A stretch of DNA of 64,000 bases from Prevotella herbatica (GCF_017347605.1 NZ_AP024484.1:2122501-2186500); one strand, 5' to 3'. Shown: positions 36,136 to 45,545, counted from the first letter of the stretch. Numbers and translations: made by a program. The notes: generated by a model from the sequence alone, not told the origin.

Positions 36136-36893
36136 GATTTTATAATTGAATGCTAGTTAATTCTATCTCCTAGGCTTTTTAATAAATATAGTGTCGATGT
36201 GTCTATCGCTTGATTATCAGATATATACGACTGGTTATGTAAAAAATACGTGACGGTATTGAGACGGCTTTTTCTGCCTTTTATCGATGAAAAACAAAAT
36301 GGTTCATAATTCAGAGGCGTTTTTTCTTACTTCAGTAAGATGCGTTTCTATATAGAACTGCAAAGTCCATGAAAAGATAGCTGATTTTATTTTTTAAAAA
36401 AATACCGACACTTGTTTTTGCCCCAAAAGCTATCTAAATTATTGGTAGTAAGCTAGTCGACAGCTCGACACTTGTTTTTTGAAAAACTTTAGTGCGCGCG
36501 TGTACGCGTGTACAATATATATGGGAATGCTTTTTGTCTGTGTTGTTTTTTACTTCAGCCATTTTAATATGCCGTAGCTAAAAAGCAAGAGCGCAGAGGG
36601 AAAGTTTATATATAATATAACAAAGAGTAATACCAATGAATCACATGATATACTATGCTTTTTTTATTCACAAAAGACGATATTTGGGACTTTGTATAAA
36701 AAATCTTGCAAAAAAAAAACAGAAAAATACAACGTCGGTGCAACTTTTTCGATGAATTTGCGTCTTTATATAAAACAGCAAATTATATACATTGCTGAAA
36801 GTAATAAATTTACGCTAAAAAACGATTGTAATAATAATTTAATAAATAAAAAATATTCAAAGTAATGCAGTGTAGCCTGCATGCAAATGGATG
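36136..36893. other. Gene-free spacer with short repeats and an alternating purine-pyrimidine tract
   Basis: No convincing gene is seen. CGACACTTGTTTTT occurs twice (36406 and 36466). A 22-base strictly alternating purine-pyrimidine run lies at 36492-36513. The open frame 36636-36755 (39 codons, Lys-rich) has no ribosome-binding site or promoter and is not called. The stretch is very A/T rich. Confidence 0.6.
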
Positions 36894-36947
36894 ACAAATA
36901 TTTCGGCAGGGAGTATTCTCTCCACTTCCTGTCGGATATTTGTTTTT
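36894..36947 (+). terminator. Terminator-like hairpin with no gene before it
   Basis: ACAAATAT / ATATTTGT and an inner TTCGGCAGG / CCTGTCGGA make a long stem, with TTTTT at the 3' end. The nearest upstream gene ends 920 bp away, so it may end an unannotated RNA. Confidence 0.6.
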
Positions 36948-37022
36948 GATGTAATAAATACAGCTTGGTGATTGTAGTATTAAACTTTATTAGTTTGGAT
37001 AAATTAAAACTTTAATAAAATA

Positions 37023-37054
37023 TTTGTTTGAGTAATATTGTTTTTATATATTTG
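37023..37054 (+). promoter_or_regulatory. Promoter for the radical SAM gene
   Basis: TTTG at 37023-37026 and TATATTTG at 37047-37054, spaced 20 nt. Confidence 0.7.
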
Positions 37055-37112
37055 CAGATACAAGAAATGGGAAAGTCATTCTGTTGGCTATGCCCAAGTA
37101 ATAAAATATAAT

Positions 37113-37895
37113 ATGAGTACTGTAATATATCCTTCACCAATATTCGGCCCAATTCATAGTCGCCGACTTGGTATTTCATTAGGTATAAACCTTATGCCGG
37201 CTGACGGCAAGGTCTGCACATTTGACTGTATTTACTGTGAATGTGGATTTAACAAACAACGGATTCCTATGCAAAAACGCCCAACTAGAAGCGAGGTAGC
37301 TTCAGCTCTGGAAAAAAAACTGAAGGAAATGCACTTGCAGAATGTTCACCCTGACGTGCTTACCTTTGCTGGTAATGGAGAACCTACGGCTCATCCTGAT
37401 TTCTATGATATTATATGTGATACAATAGAACTTAGAAATAAATATTGTCCGGAAGCAAAAATAAGTGTATTGAGTAACAGTACGTTCATTAATAAAGAAA
37501 AGGTAAGAGCAGCCCTTTTATTGGTTGATAATAATATACTTAAAATGGATACAATCGATCCAGAATACATACAGCGTGTTGATCGTCCTACTCAAATATC
37601 GTATGATATCAGTAATATTATTGAAAACCTGAAGCTCTTCAACGGACATGTGATCATACAGTCTATGTTTTTGAAAGGTAAGACAGTCGACGGTGTTGAT
37701 GTTGATAACACTGGTGAAAAATATGTAAAACCTTGGCTTGATGCAGTGTTAAGTATTCAGCCTCAGGAGGTTATGATATATACAATAGATCGCGAGACTC
37801 CTGATCAGAAACTGGAAAAGGCTACGCATGCAGAATTAGATGCAATCCGCGATAGGGTGATTGCAGCCGGAATACCTTGTACTGCGTCATATTGA
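37113..37895 (+). CDS. Radical SAM protein
   Basis: A 260-residue radical SAM enzyme. The cluster-binding motif is CTFDCIYCECG, which gives C-x3-C-x2-C. The N-terminus (SPIFGPIHSRRLGISLGINL) matches a group of stand-alone radical SAM proteins of COG0731 type. LTFAGNGEPTAHPDF is the glycine-rich SAM-binding segment. No extra Cys cluster (SPASM) is present at the C-terminus. The substrate is unknown. The start at 37113 is chosen because the longer frame from 37038 overlaps the promoter. The lipocalin gene follows after 48 bp. Confidence 0.88.
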   Translation: MSTVIYPSPIFGPIHSRRLGISLGINLMPADGKVCTFDCIYCECGFNKQRIPMQKRPTRSEVASALEKKLKEMHLQNVHPDVLTFAGNGEPTAHPDFYDIICDTIELRNKYCPEAKISVLSNSTFINKEKVRAALLLVDNNILKMDTIDPEYIQRVDRPTQISYDISNIIENLKLFNGHVIIQSMFLKGKTVDGVDVDNTGEKYVKPWLDAVLSIQPQEVMIYTIDRETPDQKLEKATHAELDAIRDRVIAAGIPCTASY

Positions 37896-37943
37896 TGTAA
37901 CATCTTGCTGTAATGTTTTTAGTATAACAAATATATTCAGCTT

Positions 37944-38393
37944 ATGAAACCAGATATAACTACAGTTCCAAATCTTGCACTGGATAAGTATCTAGGCAGA
38001 TGGTATGAGATTGCTAGGATAGACAATCGTTTTGAGCGTGGCATTAGTAATGCCATTGCGGAGTATTCGCTTAATCCTAATGGAACAATCAAAGTTGTAA
38101 ATTCAGGCGTTGACATAAAAACAGGTAAGGTGAAGAGTGCTGTTGGAAAAGCAAAGATGACCTCTGTTCCGGGACTGTTAAGAGTGTCATTCTTCTGGAT
38201 CTTTTATTCTGATTACAGAGTGCTGGCAGTAGATGAAAACTATAAGTGGGCATTGGTAGGCGGAAGCTCCTCTAAATACTTATGGATACTTTCACGCACC
38301 CCTAAATTATTAGAAAAAGAAGTAGCATTGGTATTATCTGAGGCTTCACGTAGAGGATATGATACAGGCAGGCTAATTTACCCTTGGAAATAA
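37944..38393 (+). CDS. Lipocalin-family protein (Blc-like), no signal peptide
   Basis: A 149-residue lipocalin. The family motif GRWYEIARIDNRFERG is at residues 17-32, and the second conserved region (SDYRVLAVDENYKWALVGG) and third (LWILSRTP) are present. E. coli Blc is an outer-membrane lipoprotein, but here the protein starts directly at the barrel: upstream in frame there is a TAG at 37920 and no signal-peptide codons between. It is therefore predicted to stay in the cytoplasm. It probably binds a small hydrophobic ligand. It may be co-transcribed with the radical SAM gene. Confidence 0.9.
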   Translation: MKPDITTVPNLALDKYLGRWYEIARIDNRFERGISNAIAEYSLNPNGTIKVVNSGVDIKTGKVKSAVGKAKMTSVPGLLRVSFFWIFYSDYRVLAVDENYKWALVGGSSSKYLWILSRTPKLLEKEVALVLSEASRRGYDTGRLIYPWK

Positions 38394-38437
38394 TGGGCAA
38401 AACTTAGTTCTGCTAAGAGTTAATTGCTGTTAAACTA

Positions 38438-38468
38438 TTGTGTTATCATCACTTTTGCACTATCTTTG
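38438..38468 (+). promoter_or_regulatory. Promoter for the ftsX operon
   Basis: TTG at 38438-38440 and TATCTTTG at 38461-38468, spaced 20 nt. The ftsX ATG is 33 bp downstream. Confidence 0.7.
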
Positions 38469-38501
38469 CAAGATATTTGGTGTAATACACTCTTTTATTA
38501 A

Positions 38502-39380
38502 ATGGGAAAGAAACGTAAAACATCCCGCAATCGTCACGGATTGCAGGTTATAACTTTGTGCATAAGCACTGCAATGGTGCTTGTCTTGTTGGGTATGGTA
38601 GTTTTTTCTGTGCTTACAGCCAGAAACTTATCTACTTATGTTAAGGAGAATCTTGTTGTAACAATGATGCTTCAGGACGATATTACGAATCCTGAGGCAC
38701 AACAGTTGTGCAGTATGATTCATCATCGTCCGTATATTAATAAGATTACATATATCAGTAAGGAAGCTGCTTTGAAGGAACAGACTGAGGCGATGGGAAC
38801 TGACCCTTCTGAATTCATTGGTACCAACCCTTTTCTTGCTTCGATAGAACTTCAGTTAAAAGGCGACTACGCTAATTCTGATTCGCTAAAATGGATTACA
38901 AAAGAACTGAAGAAATACCCTAAGGTTGGAGATATAACATATCAGCAGGCATTGGTAAACAGTGTGAATGATAATCTGCAAAAGATTAGTCTGGTGCTTT
39001 TTGTGCTGGCTGTATTGCTCACGTTCGTATCATTCTCTTTGATAAACAATACTGTTCGTCTTGGAATATATGCTCGCCGATTCTCAATTCATACAATGAA
39101 ACTAGTTGGAGCGTCATGGAACTTTATACGTTATCCTTTCGTGATGCGTGCCATTGTCGTTGGTATGATTGCCGCGTTGGTTGCTATCGTAGTTTTGGGA
39201 ACATGTGTATATGCACTATATAGCTACGAACCAGGAATTTTGACAGTCGTTACATGGGATATAGCTGCTATTACAGCAATATCAGTGTTCTTGTTTGGAA
39301 TCATTATTACAGCAATATGCTCAAGTCTGTCTGTCAACAAATTCTTGAAGATGAAGGCTGGTGACCTTTATAAGATTTGA
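38502..39380 (+). CDS. ftsX: Cell division protein FtsX
   Basis: A 292-residue ABC-type permease that, with FtsE, controls septal peptidoglycan hydrolysis. It has an N-terminal helix (TLCISTAMVLVLLGMVVFSVL), an extracellular domain with the FtsX features VTMMLQDDITN and ITYISKEAAL, and three C-terminal helices (LVLFVLAVLLTFVSFSL onward). FtsE is not adjacent. It starts a tight six-gene cluster with DUF3098, uppP, truB, queA and folK, an order that is common in Bacteroidota. Confidence 0.93.
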   Translation: MGKKRKTSRNRHGLQVITLCISTAMVLVLLGMVVFSVLTARNLSTYVKENLVVTMMLQDDITNPEAQQLCSMIHHRPYINKITYISKEAALKEQTEAMGTDPSEFIGTNPFLASIELQLKGDYANSDSLKWITKELKKYPKVGDITYQQALVNSVNDNLQKISLVLFVLAVLLTFVSFSLINNTVRLGIYARRFSIHTMKLVGASWNFIRYPFVMRAIVVGMIAALVAIVVLGTCVYALYSYEPGILTVVTWDIAAITAISVFLFGIIITAICSSLSVNKFLKMKAGDLYKI

Positions 39381-39407
39381 TAAATAAGAAATATAAATAA
39401 AAAAATA

Positions 39408-39650
39408 ATGGATAAGAAGAATTTTGCTTTCGACAAAACCAACTTTATATTGTTGGCTATCGGTGTGGCTGTTGTCATAATCGGGTTTATTCTCATGGGT
39501 GGTGCAGGTTCTACAGAGAATACATTTAACCCAGAAATATTCAGTGCTATTCGTATAAAGGTAGCTCCGGTAGTATGCTTCGTAGGTTTTATATCTATCA
39601 TCTACGCTGTTATCCGTAAACCAAAAGACGAAAATAACGCTGCTAAATAA
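39408..39650 (+). CDS. DUF3098 small membrane protein
   Basis: An 80-residue protein with two transmembrane helices (FILLAIGVAVVIIGFILM and VAPVVCFVGFISIIYAVI) joined by a short loop with NPEIFSAIRIK. The family is limited to Bacteroidota and usually lies between ftsX and uppP. The function is unknown; the context suggests the cell envelope or division. Its stop overlaps the next start (TAATG). Confidence 0.9.
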   Translation: MDKKNFAFDKTNFILLAIGVAVVIIGFILMGGAGSTENTFNPEIFSAIRIKVAPVVCFVGFISIIYAVIRKPKDENNAAK

Positions 39651-40480
39651 TGGATTTAATACAGACAATCATCATTGCCATCGTTGAAGGCTTGACAGAA
39701 TTCCTGCCGGTATCATCAACCGGTCACATGATAATAACTCAGAATTTACTAGGTGTCCAACAAGGCAATCCGTTTGTTCATGCCTTTACTTTCATTATAC
39801 AGTTTGGGGCAATCCTGTCTGTTGTATGTTTATATTGGAAAAGGTTTTTCCAAATGAGAAACCATGAGGAATTTATCAGTAAGATGAAATTCTATGGTCT
39901 TCTTCTCGTTGGAATAATACCAGCTATGTTTATCGGCTTGGCAGCAAAGAAATCAGGATTGCTTGACTGGCTGCTTGATAGTGTAGAAGTTGTTGCTGTT
40001 ATGCTTGTACTAGGTGGTATCTTTATGCTGTTTTGTGACAGAATATTCAATAAAGGTAACGAAGATAATAAGGTTACTAGCAGGCGTGCTTTCTTTATTG
40101 GTCTGTTTCAGTGTCTTTCTGTTATTCCTGGAATGAGTCGCAGTATGTCGACTATCGTAGGTGGAATGCAGCAGAAACTGACACGTAAGAATGCTGCTGA
40201 ATTTTCATTCTTCCTTGCTGTACCAACAATGGCAGGAGCAACGCTGCTCGACTTGATAGACATGTTCGGTGAAGGTACTACATGGGCGACATCACATAAT
40301 ATAATGTTATTGATAGTAGGAAGTGTTATCGCATTTTTCGTTGCTTTGCTGGCAATGAAATGGTTTGTAAGTTTCCTTACCAAATATGGTTTCAAGGCAT
40401 TCGGTTGGTATCGTATTGTTGTTGGATTGATAATCTTGGCAATGCTTCTTACAGGGCATTCACTAGTAATGGCTAGCTGA
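39650..40480 (+). CDS. uppP: Undecaprenyl-diphosphate phosphatase
   Basis: A 276-residue integral membrane enzyme of the BacA/UppP family. It recycles undecaprenyl diphosphate to the monophosphate carrier for peptidoglycan and O-antigen. Motif 1 is EGLTEFLPVSSTGHM and motif 2 is PGMSRSMSTIVGG, which hold the catalytic Glu, Ser and Arg. Seven or eight helices are visible. It overlaps both neighbours by one base. Confidence 0.96.
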   Translation: MDLIQTIIIAIVEGLTEFLPVSSTGHMIITQNLLGVQQGNPFVHAFTFIIQFGAILSVVCLYWKRFFQMRNHEEFISKMKFYGLLLVGIIPAMFIGLAAKKSGLLDWLLDSVEVVAVMLVLGGIFMLFCDRIFNKGNEDNKVTSRRAFFIGLFQCLSVIPGMSRSMSTIVGGMQQKLTRKNAAEFSFFLAVPTMAGATLLDLIDMFGEGTTWATSHNIMLLIVGSVIAFFVALLAMKWFVSFLTKYGFKAFGWYRIVVGLIILAMLLTGHSLVMAS

Positions 40481-41178
40481 TGAATAAGGATTTCAAGGCA
40501 GGTGAGGTATTTGCGATAGACAAACCCTACCGCATATCAAGTTTTGGCGCATTGGCGCATGTCCGCTATGTGCTTTCACATGAACTTGGATATAAAGTTA
40601 AAATTGGTCATGCTGGAACGCTTGATCCTTTGGCAACAGGAGTTTTGATCTTGTGTACCGGTAAGGCAACGAAGCGAATAGAGGAATTTCAAGGTCATAC
40701 AAAGGAATATACTGCTATTTTGCAGTTGGGCGCGACAACGGTTAGCTATGATATGGAGCATGAGGAAAATGAGCATTTCCCTACAGAACATATCACTCGT
40801 GAACTAATAAACAGTACGCTTCAACAGTTTATCGGCGATATCGAACAGGTTCCGCCAACATATAGTGCCGTGAAGATAAACGGAGATCGTGCTTGTGACT
40901 TGCGTCGTGCTGGTGAAGAAGTGACGTTGAAAATCAAAAATGTACATATTGACGAGATTGAGGTAACAGATTTCGATGCAGAAAAGATGTTGCTCAGTAT
41001 TCGTGTAGTATGTGGAAAGGGAACTTATATACGTGCTTTGGCACGTGACTTGGGACGTGCACTTGGCAGTGGAGCATATCTTACTGCATTGAGGCGTACC
41101 AGAATAGGTGATTTTACAATAGATAAATGTCTCGATTACGAGCAAATAAAAGAATGGTTAGTACAAACTGATAAATAA
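40480..41178 (+). CDS. truB: tRNA pseudouridine(55) synthase TruB
   Basis: A 232-residue enzyme that makes pseudouridine 55 in the T loop of tRNAs. The catalytic Asp is in [14 protein letters not shown]. The [17 protein letters not shown] and [12 protein letters not shown] motifs are typical. It lacks the C-terminal PUA domain of longer TruB proteins, as is usual in this phylum. It starts on the last base of uppP. Confidence 0.97.
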   Translation: MNKDFKAGEVFAIDKPYRISSFGALAHVRYVLSHELGYKVKIGHAGTLDPLATGVLILCTGKATKRIEEFQGHTKEYTAILQLGATTVSYDMEHEENEHFPTEHITRELINSTLQQFIGDIEQVPPTYSAVKINGDRACDLRRAGEEVTLKIKNVHIDEIEVTDFDAEKMLLSIRVVCGKGTYIRALARDLGRALGSGAYLTALRRTRIGDFTIDKCLDYEQIKEWLVQTDK

Positions 41179-41180
41179 AT

Positions 41181-42347
41181 ATGAAGTTATCACAGTTCAA
41201 ATTTAATCTGAATAAGGAGCAGGTAGCCCTGTATCCTCACAGTTTCACTCGTGAATTCACCAATGATGATGGCACCAAGGAATCTTTCAAGGTGACTCGT
41301 CGTGATGAGAGTCGTCTGATGGTGCTTCACAAAAAGTCTGGTGAAATAGACATGTTCAAGAAGGATGCCGATGGTAAGCCTATTGAGGGTGAGTATCTGG
41401 AATTTCGCAATATACTCGATTATTTCGATGAAGGCGATACCTTCGTTTTCAATGATACTAAGGTTTTTCCTGCACGCCTTTATGGTACAAAGGAAAAAAC
41501 TGATGCAAAGATAGAGGTGTTTTTGTTGCGTGAACTCAATGAAGAAATGCGTTTATGGGATGTTCTTGTAGAGCCAGCTCGCAAGATTCGTATTGGAAAC
41601 AAATTATTCTTTGACGAGACTAGCACAATGGTTGCCGAGGTTATTGATAATACAACTAGCCGTGGTCGTACGCTTCGTTTCCTCTATGATTGTGATCATG
41701 ATGAGTTCAGACATGATTTGTTCGCACTAGGAGAGTCTCCATTGCCACGTTATATTATAGATAACCGTGAGAGTAATCACGCTACACCTGAGGATTTGGA
41801 AGATTTTCAGACTGTGTACGCCAAGAATGAAGGAGCGGTAACAGCTCCGGCGACAGGATTGCATTTTAGTCGTGAATTGATGAAGCGTATGGAGATACGT
41901 GGTATCAATGACGCTTATATAACTTTGCATTGCGGACTTGGAAACTTTAATCCTATAGAGGTTGAGGATTTGACAAAACACAAGATGGATTCTGAGCAGA
42001 TGGTTATTACTGCTGAGGCTTGTGATTTGGTAAATAAAACAAAAAAAAGCGGACATCATGTTCTTGCCATCGGTACGAGTGTTGTTAAGGCAACAGAAAC
42101 GGCTGTTGGTACAGACGGTATGTTGAAAGAATACTCAGGATGGACAAATAGGTTCATCTTCCCTCCTTTTGATTTTGGATTGGCAGACTGTATGGTTGCC
42201 AACTTCTATCATCCATTTTCAACATTACTTATGTCAACAGCTGCTTTCGGAGGATATGATATCGTTATGGAGTGTTACAAAAAAGCTGCTGAAAACGGTT
42301 ATATGTTTGGATGCTATGGCGACTCTCTGCTGATACTCAACGATTGA
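41181..42347 (+). CDS. queA: S-adenosylmethionine:tRNA ribosyltransferase-isomerase
   Basis: A 388-residue enzyme of queuosine synthesis that transfers the ribosyl part of SAM to preQ1 in tRNA. The family segments [25 protein letters not shown] and [19 protein letters not shown] are present. It is longer than the E. coli protein (356) because of an insertion near residues 30-65 ([16 protein letters not shown]). It lies two bases after truB, so two tRNA modification genes are linked. Confidence 0.95.
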   Translation: MKLSQFKFNLNKEQVALYPHSFTREFTNDDGTKESFKVTRRDESRLMVLHKKSGEIDMFKKDADGKPIEGEYLEFRNILDYFDEGDTFVFNDTKVFPARLYGTKEKTDAKIEVFLLRELNEEMRLWDVLVEPARKIRIGNKLFFDETSTMVAEVIDNTTSRGRTLRFLYDCDHDEFRHDLFALGESPLPRYIIDNRESNHATPEDLEDFQTVYAKNEGAVTAPATGLHFSRELMKRMEIRGINDAYITLHCGLGNFNPIEVEDLTKHKMDSEQMVITAEACDLVNKTKKSGHHVLAIGTSVVKATETAVGTDGMLKEYSGWTNRFIFPPFDFGLADCMVANFYHPFSTLLMSTAAFGGYDIVMECYKKAAENGYMFGCYGDSLLILND

Positions 42348-42350
42348 TAA

Positions 42351-42782
42351 TTGGTAGCAACATTGGCTTTACATAAAGTTTACCTAGGTTTGGGTTCAAA
42401 TATTGGAAACCGTAAGCGCAACATGCGTGAGGCTGTCCAATACATGGAAAGCTTGATCGGCACTGTTATGCGCCAGTCAGCTCTTTATGAGACTGAACCA
42501 TGGGGGTTTGAAAGTCCAAATCTTTTCATTAATATGTGCGTGTACGTGGAAACGCCGCTTGCTCCGAGACAGTTGCTAGAGGCAACTCAGGAGATAGAAA
42601 AACGCATGGGAAGAGTTGGAAAGTCGGCAAATCATGAGTATCAAGACCGTATAATAGACATAGATATTTTGATTTATGATGATATTACGGTAGATGAACC
42701 CGACTTGAAAATTCCTCATCCTTTAATGCAGGAGAGGGATTTTGTAATGACCCCGTTAAATGAGATACTAAAAAAGAAATAA
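42351..42782 (+). CDS. folK: 2-amino-4-hydroxy-6-hydroxymethyldihydropteridine diphosphokinase
   Basis: A 143-residue HPPK of folate synthesis. It shows GLGSNIGNR, YETEPWGFE and the DRIIDIDILIYD motif with the Mg-binding Asp pair. No ATG is available before the conserved start; TTG at 42351 (or TTG at 42363) must serve, because a TAA stands just upstream at 42348. It lies three bases after the queA stop and ends the operon at a bidirectional terminator. Confidence 0.92.
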   Translation: MVATLALHKVYLGLGSNIGNRKRNMREAVQYMESLIGTVMRQSALYETEPWGFESPNLFINMCVYVETPLAPRQLLEATQEIEKRMGRVGKSANHEYQDRIIDIDILIYDDITVDEPDLKIPHPLMQERDFVMTPLNEILKKK

Positions 42783-42820
42783 TTGTCGGTTTTGTTATTA
42801 TGTATCAAAACCATACTGAT

Positions 42821-42860
42821 AAAAAAATCCCGCAACTCAATAGAGGTGCGGGATTTTTTT
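42821..42860 (+). terminator. Bidirectional terminator between folK and rpsO
   Basis: ATCCCGCA / TGCGGGAT with A7 on the left and T7 on the right, so it works for both strands. Confidence 0.9.
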
Positions 42861-42881
42861 ATTCTTAATCCAATAACCAGA

Positions 42882-43151
42882 TTACTTACGAAGACCGAGT
42901 TCCTTAATAATAGCACGGTAGCGATTGATGTCGCTAGCGTAAAGATAATCAAGCAATGCGCGGCGCTTACCTACAAGCTGAGTCAGTGAACGAGTTGTCA
43001 CTTTGTCCTTGCGGTTAATCTTTACATGCTCAGTAAGATGCTTGATACGGAATGTAAAAAGTGCGACCTGACTCTCTGCAGAACCTGTGTCAGTAGCTGA
43101 CTTACCATACTGGTTGAAGATTTCTTCCTTCTTTGCTTTGTCTAAATACAT
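42882..43151 (-). CDS. rpsO: 30S ribosomal protein S15
   Basis: An 89-residue primary 16S rRNA-binding protein. The start at 43151 (MYLDKAKKEEIFNQYG) matches the family; an extension to 43184 would add 11 residues with no counterpart. Conserved segments are DTGSAESQVA, LTEHVKINRKD and KRRALLDYL. A 110-nt leader with a CGGAGAATCCG hairpin precedes it; S15 controls its own mRNA in other bacteria, but a binding site here is not established. Confidence 0.97.
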   Translation of the reverse strand: MYLDKAKKEEIFNQYGKSATDTGSAESQVALFTFRIKHLTEHVKINRKDKVTTRSLTQLVGKRRALLDYLYASDINRYRAIIKELGLRK

Positions 43152-43262
43152 AGCTGTGAAATTGATTAAATTAAGTTGCATCATTACATCCTTCGGGTGT
43201 CAAACTGCCTTAATCACAACAGCCACACTCTCAAATGCATCGGATTCTCCGAAAATGCGCTG

Positions 43263-43270
43263 CAAAGTTA
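43263..43270 (-). promoter_or_regulatory. -7 element for rpsO
   Basis: TAACTTTGCAGC read on the minus strand, about 111 bp before the rpsO start. Confidence 0.65.
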
Positions 43271-43389
43271 GCAATAAAACTTAAAAATAAAGTGCGATAA
43301 TTAGATAGTTTTATCCGTTATAACTTTTTTTAACGTGCCTATGTAAACCATTAGTAATCAATAATGAACATTACTTCAGTTATTTTTTG

Positions 43390-43397
43390 TAATTTTG
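43390..43397 (+). promoter_or_regulatory. -7 element for typA
   Basis: TAATTTTGCATC, 37 bp before the typA ATG. Confidence 0.6.
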
Positions 43398-43434
43398 CAT
43401 CGAAATTGTAATTTAGCATATTTAAGGTAAAGAA

Positions 43435-45237
43435 ATGCAAGACATTAGAAACGTTGCAGTAATTGCACACGTCGACCACGGAAAAACAACATTGGTCGAC
43501 AAAATGATGCTCGCTGGAAAACTCTTCCGTGACGGACAGGATAACAGTGGCGAAGTTCTTGACTCCAATGATTTGGAGCGTGAGCGAGGTATAACCATTC
43601 TTTCAAAGAATGTATCAATAAACTGGAAAGGTGTAAAAATCAATATTCTAGATACTCCTGGACACTCTGACTTCGGTGGAGAGGTTGAGCGTGTGCTGAA
43701 TATGGCAGATGGTTGTCTTTTGCTTGTTGACGCTTTTGAGGGTCCTATGCCTCAGACTCGTTTTGTGTTGCAGAAAGCTTTGCAACTCGGATTGAAGCCA
43801 ATCGTTGTCGTTAATAAAGTTGATAAGCCAAACTGTCGTCCAGACGAAGTTTATGAAATGGTTTTCGATCTTATGTGCGATCTGAATGCCACAGAAGAGC
43901 AGCTTGATTTTAAGGTTGTTTATGGTTCTGCAAAGAACGGTTGGATGGCAGAAGACTGGCAAAAGCCAACAGATAATATAGAATATCTTCTTGATAAGAT
44001 TGTTGAAATTATCCCAGCACCAAAGCATCTTGATGGAACTCCTCAGATGTTGATAACTTCTCTTGACTATTCTAGTTATACAGGTCGTATAGCTGTAGGT
44101 CGTGTTCACCGTGGTGAATTAAAGAATGGTATGAACATCACAATCTGTCATCGTGACGGAACTAAGGAAAAAACAAAGATTAAGGAATTGCGTACTTTTG
44201 AAGGTATGGGTCACAAGCCTACCGATGTAGTAAAAAGTGGTGATATCTGTGCTGTTGTTGGTTTGGAGCGTTTTGAGATTGGTGATACTATTGCAGACTG
44301 GGAAAATCCAGAGGCATTGCCACCTATCGCTGTTGATGAGCCTACGATGAGTATGCTTTTCACTATTAATGATTCTCCATTCTTTGGTAAGGAAGGTAAG
44401 TTCTGTACTAGCCGTCATATCAATGAACGTTTGCAGAAAGAACTAGAAAAAAATCTAGCTTTGCGTGTACGTCCTTACGAGGATTCAACAGATAAATGGA
44501 TTGTTAGTGGTCGTGGTGTACTTCACCTTAGTGTACTTGTTGAGACAATGCGCCGTGAAGGATATGAACTTCAGGTTGGTCAGCCACAGGTAATCTATAA
44601 GGAAATTGATGGCGTTAAGTGTGAACCTATTGAGGAACTCACAATCAACGTTCCACAAGACTATTCTAGTAAGATGGTTGATATGGTAACTCGCCGTAAG
44701 GGTGAATTGACTGGTATGGACACTGAAGGTGATCGTGTAAATATTACATTTGATATTCCTTCACGTGGTATCATTGGTCTTCGTACCAATGTACTTACTG
44801 CAAGTCAGGGTGAGGCTATCATGGCACATATTTATAAGGAGTATCAGCCATACAAGGGTGAAATCACACGCCGTTTGAACGGTTCAATGATTGCCATGGA
44901 GACAGGTACTTCATTTGCTTATTCAATTGATAAACTTCAGGATCGTGGTAAATTCTTTATTGACGCAGGAGAAGAAGTTTATTATGGTCAGGTTGTAGGT
45001 GAGCATATTCATGATAATGACCTAGTTATCAATGTAACAAAGGCAAAGCAGCTTACTAACGTGCGTGCCAGTGGTAGTGATGACAAGGCTCGTGTAATTC
45101 CAAAGACTGTAATGAGTCTTGAGGAATGTCTGGAATACATCAAGGAAGATGAATATGTAGAGGTTACTCCTAAGAATATGCGTATTCGTAAGGTAATCCT
45201 TGATCATCAGGAGCGTAAGCGTTCAAATAAGATTTAA
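43435..45237 (+). CDS. typA: Ribosome-associated GTPase TypA/BipA
   Basis: A 600-residue translational GTPase of the EF-G family, involved in 50S assembly and stress growth. The G domain has [31 protein letters not shown] and NKVDK. Elongation-factor domains 2, 3 and 5 follow, and the BipA-specific C-terminal domain begins near residue 480 ([20 protein letters not shown] in part). The length fits BipA (about 600) and not EF-G or LepA. Confidence 0.97.
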   Translation: MQDIRNVAVIAHVDHGKTTLVDKMMLAGKLFRDGQDNSGEVLDSNDLERERGITILSKNVSINWKGVKINILDTPGHSDFGGEVERVLNMADGCLLLVDAFEGPMPQTRFVLQKALQLGLKPIVVVNKVDKPNCRPDEVYEMVFDLMCDLNATEEQLDFKVVYGSAKNGWMAEDWQKPTDNIEYLLDKIVEIIPAPKHLDGTPQMLITSLDYSSYTGRIAVGRVHRGELKNGMNITICHRDGTKEKTKIKELRTFEGMGHKPTDVVKSGDICAVVGLERFEIGDTIADWENPEALPPIAVDEPTMSMLFTINDSPFFGKEGKFCTSRHINERLQKELEKNLALRVRPYEDSTDKWIVSGRGVLHLSVLVETMRREGYELQVGQPQVIYKEIDGVKCEPIEELTINVPQDYSSKMVDMVTRRKGELTGMDTEGDRVNITFDIPSRGIIGLRTNVLTASQGEAIMAHIYKEYQPYKGEITRRLNGSMIAMETGTSFAYSIDKLQDRGKFFIDAGEEVYYGQVVGEHIHDNDLVINVTKAKQLTNVRASGSDDKARVIPKTVMSLEECLEYIKEDEYVEVTPKNMRIRKVILDHQERKRSNKI

Positions 45238-45256
45238 TATTTAATAGATCTATATT

Positions 45257-45478
45257 ATGACTGGATTATACATTTTTATAGCACTTATAGTAGTTGCCCT
45301 GATAGGATGGGGAATTGCCGAATTGAAGAGCCGTACAATAACATTCGGGCATTCTGAAGCTGAAAAGGAAGAGGCTGAACTCATTCATAAAGAACAGGAA
45401 GAACGCGGATTTAAGGAGCAGAATCTTAAGGATTTGTTAGCTCATAACAGTACAAAAGGCTACAATGCAGTAGATTAA
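45257..45478 (+). CDS. Small membrane protein of unknown function
   Basis: A 73-residue protein. One transmembrane helix lies at residues 5-22 (YIFIALIVVALIGWGIAEL), followed by a charged, Glu- and Lys-rich cytoplasmic tail likely to be helical (EAEKEEAELIHKEQEERGF). I do not recognise a family. It is 19 bp after typA and probably shares its transcript. A terminator-like hairpin follows. Confidence 0.7.
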   Translation: MTGLYIFIALIVVALIGWGIAELKSRTITFGHSEAEKEEAELIHKEQEERGFKEQNLKDLLAHNSTKGYNAVD

Positions 45479-45499
45479 ATGCAATAAATTCAATATCAA

Positions 45500-45545
45500 G
45501 GCGTTTCATAATAAAATACTTTTTATTATGAAGCGCTTTTTCTTT
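45500..45545 (+). terminator. Terminator-like hairpin containing the next gene's start codon
   Basis: The 16-bp stem GCGTTTCATAATAAAA / TTTTATTATGAAGCGC (one G-T pair) has loop TACT and is followed by TTTTTCTTTTT. The ATG of the outer-membrane barrel gene (45528-45530) is in the right arm. Confidence 0.75.

Noticed and set aside
36636..36755. 39-codon frame rich in Lys and Phe
   Set aside because: No ribosome-binding site or promoter element was found; better treated as part of a possible repeat block.
43152..43262. S15 autoregulatory RNA in the rpsO leader
   Set aside because: Only a 4-bp CGGA/TCCG hairpin is visible, and no match to a known S15 leader structure can be shown by eye.
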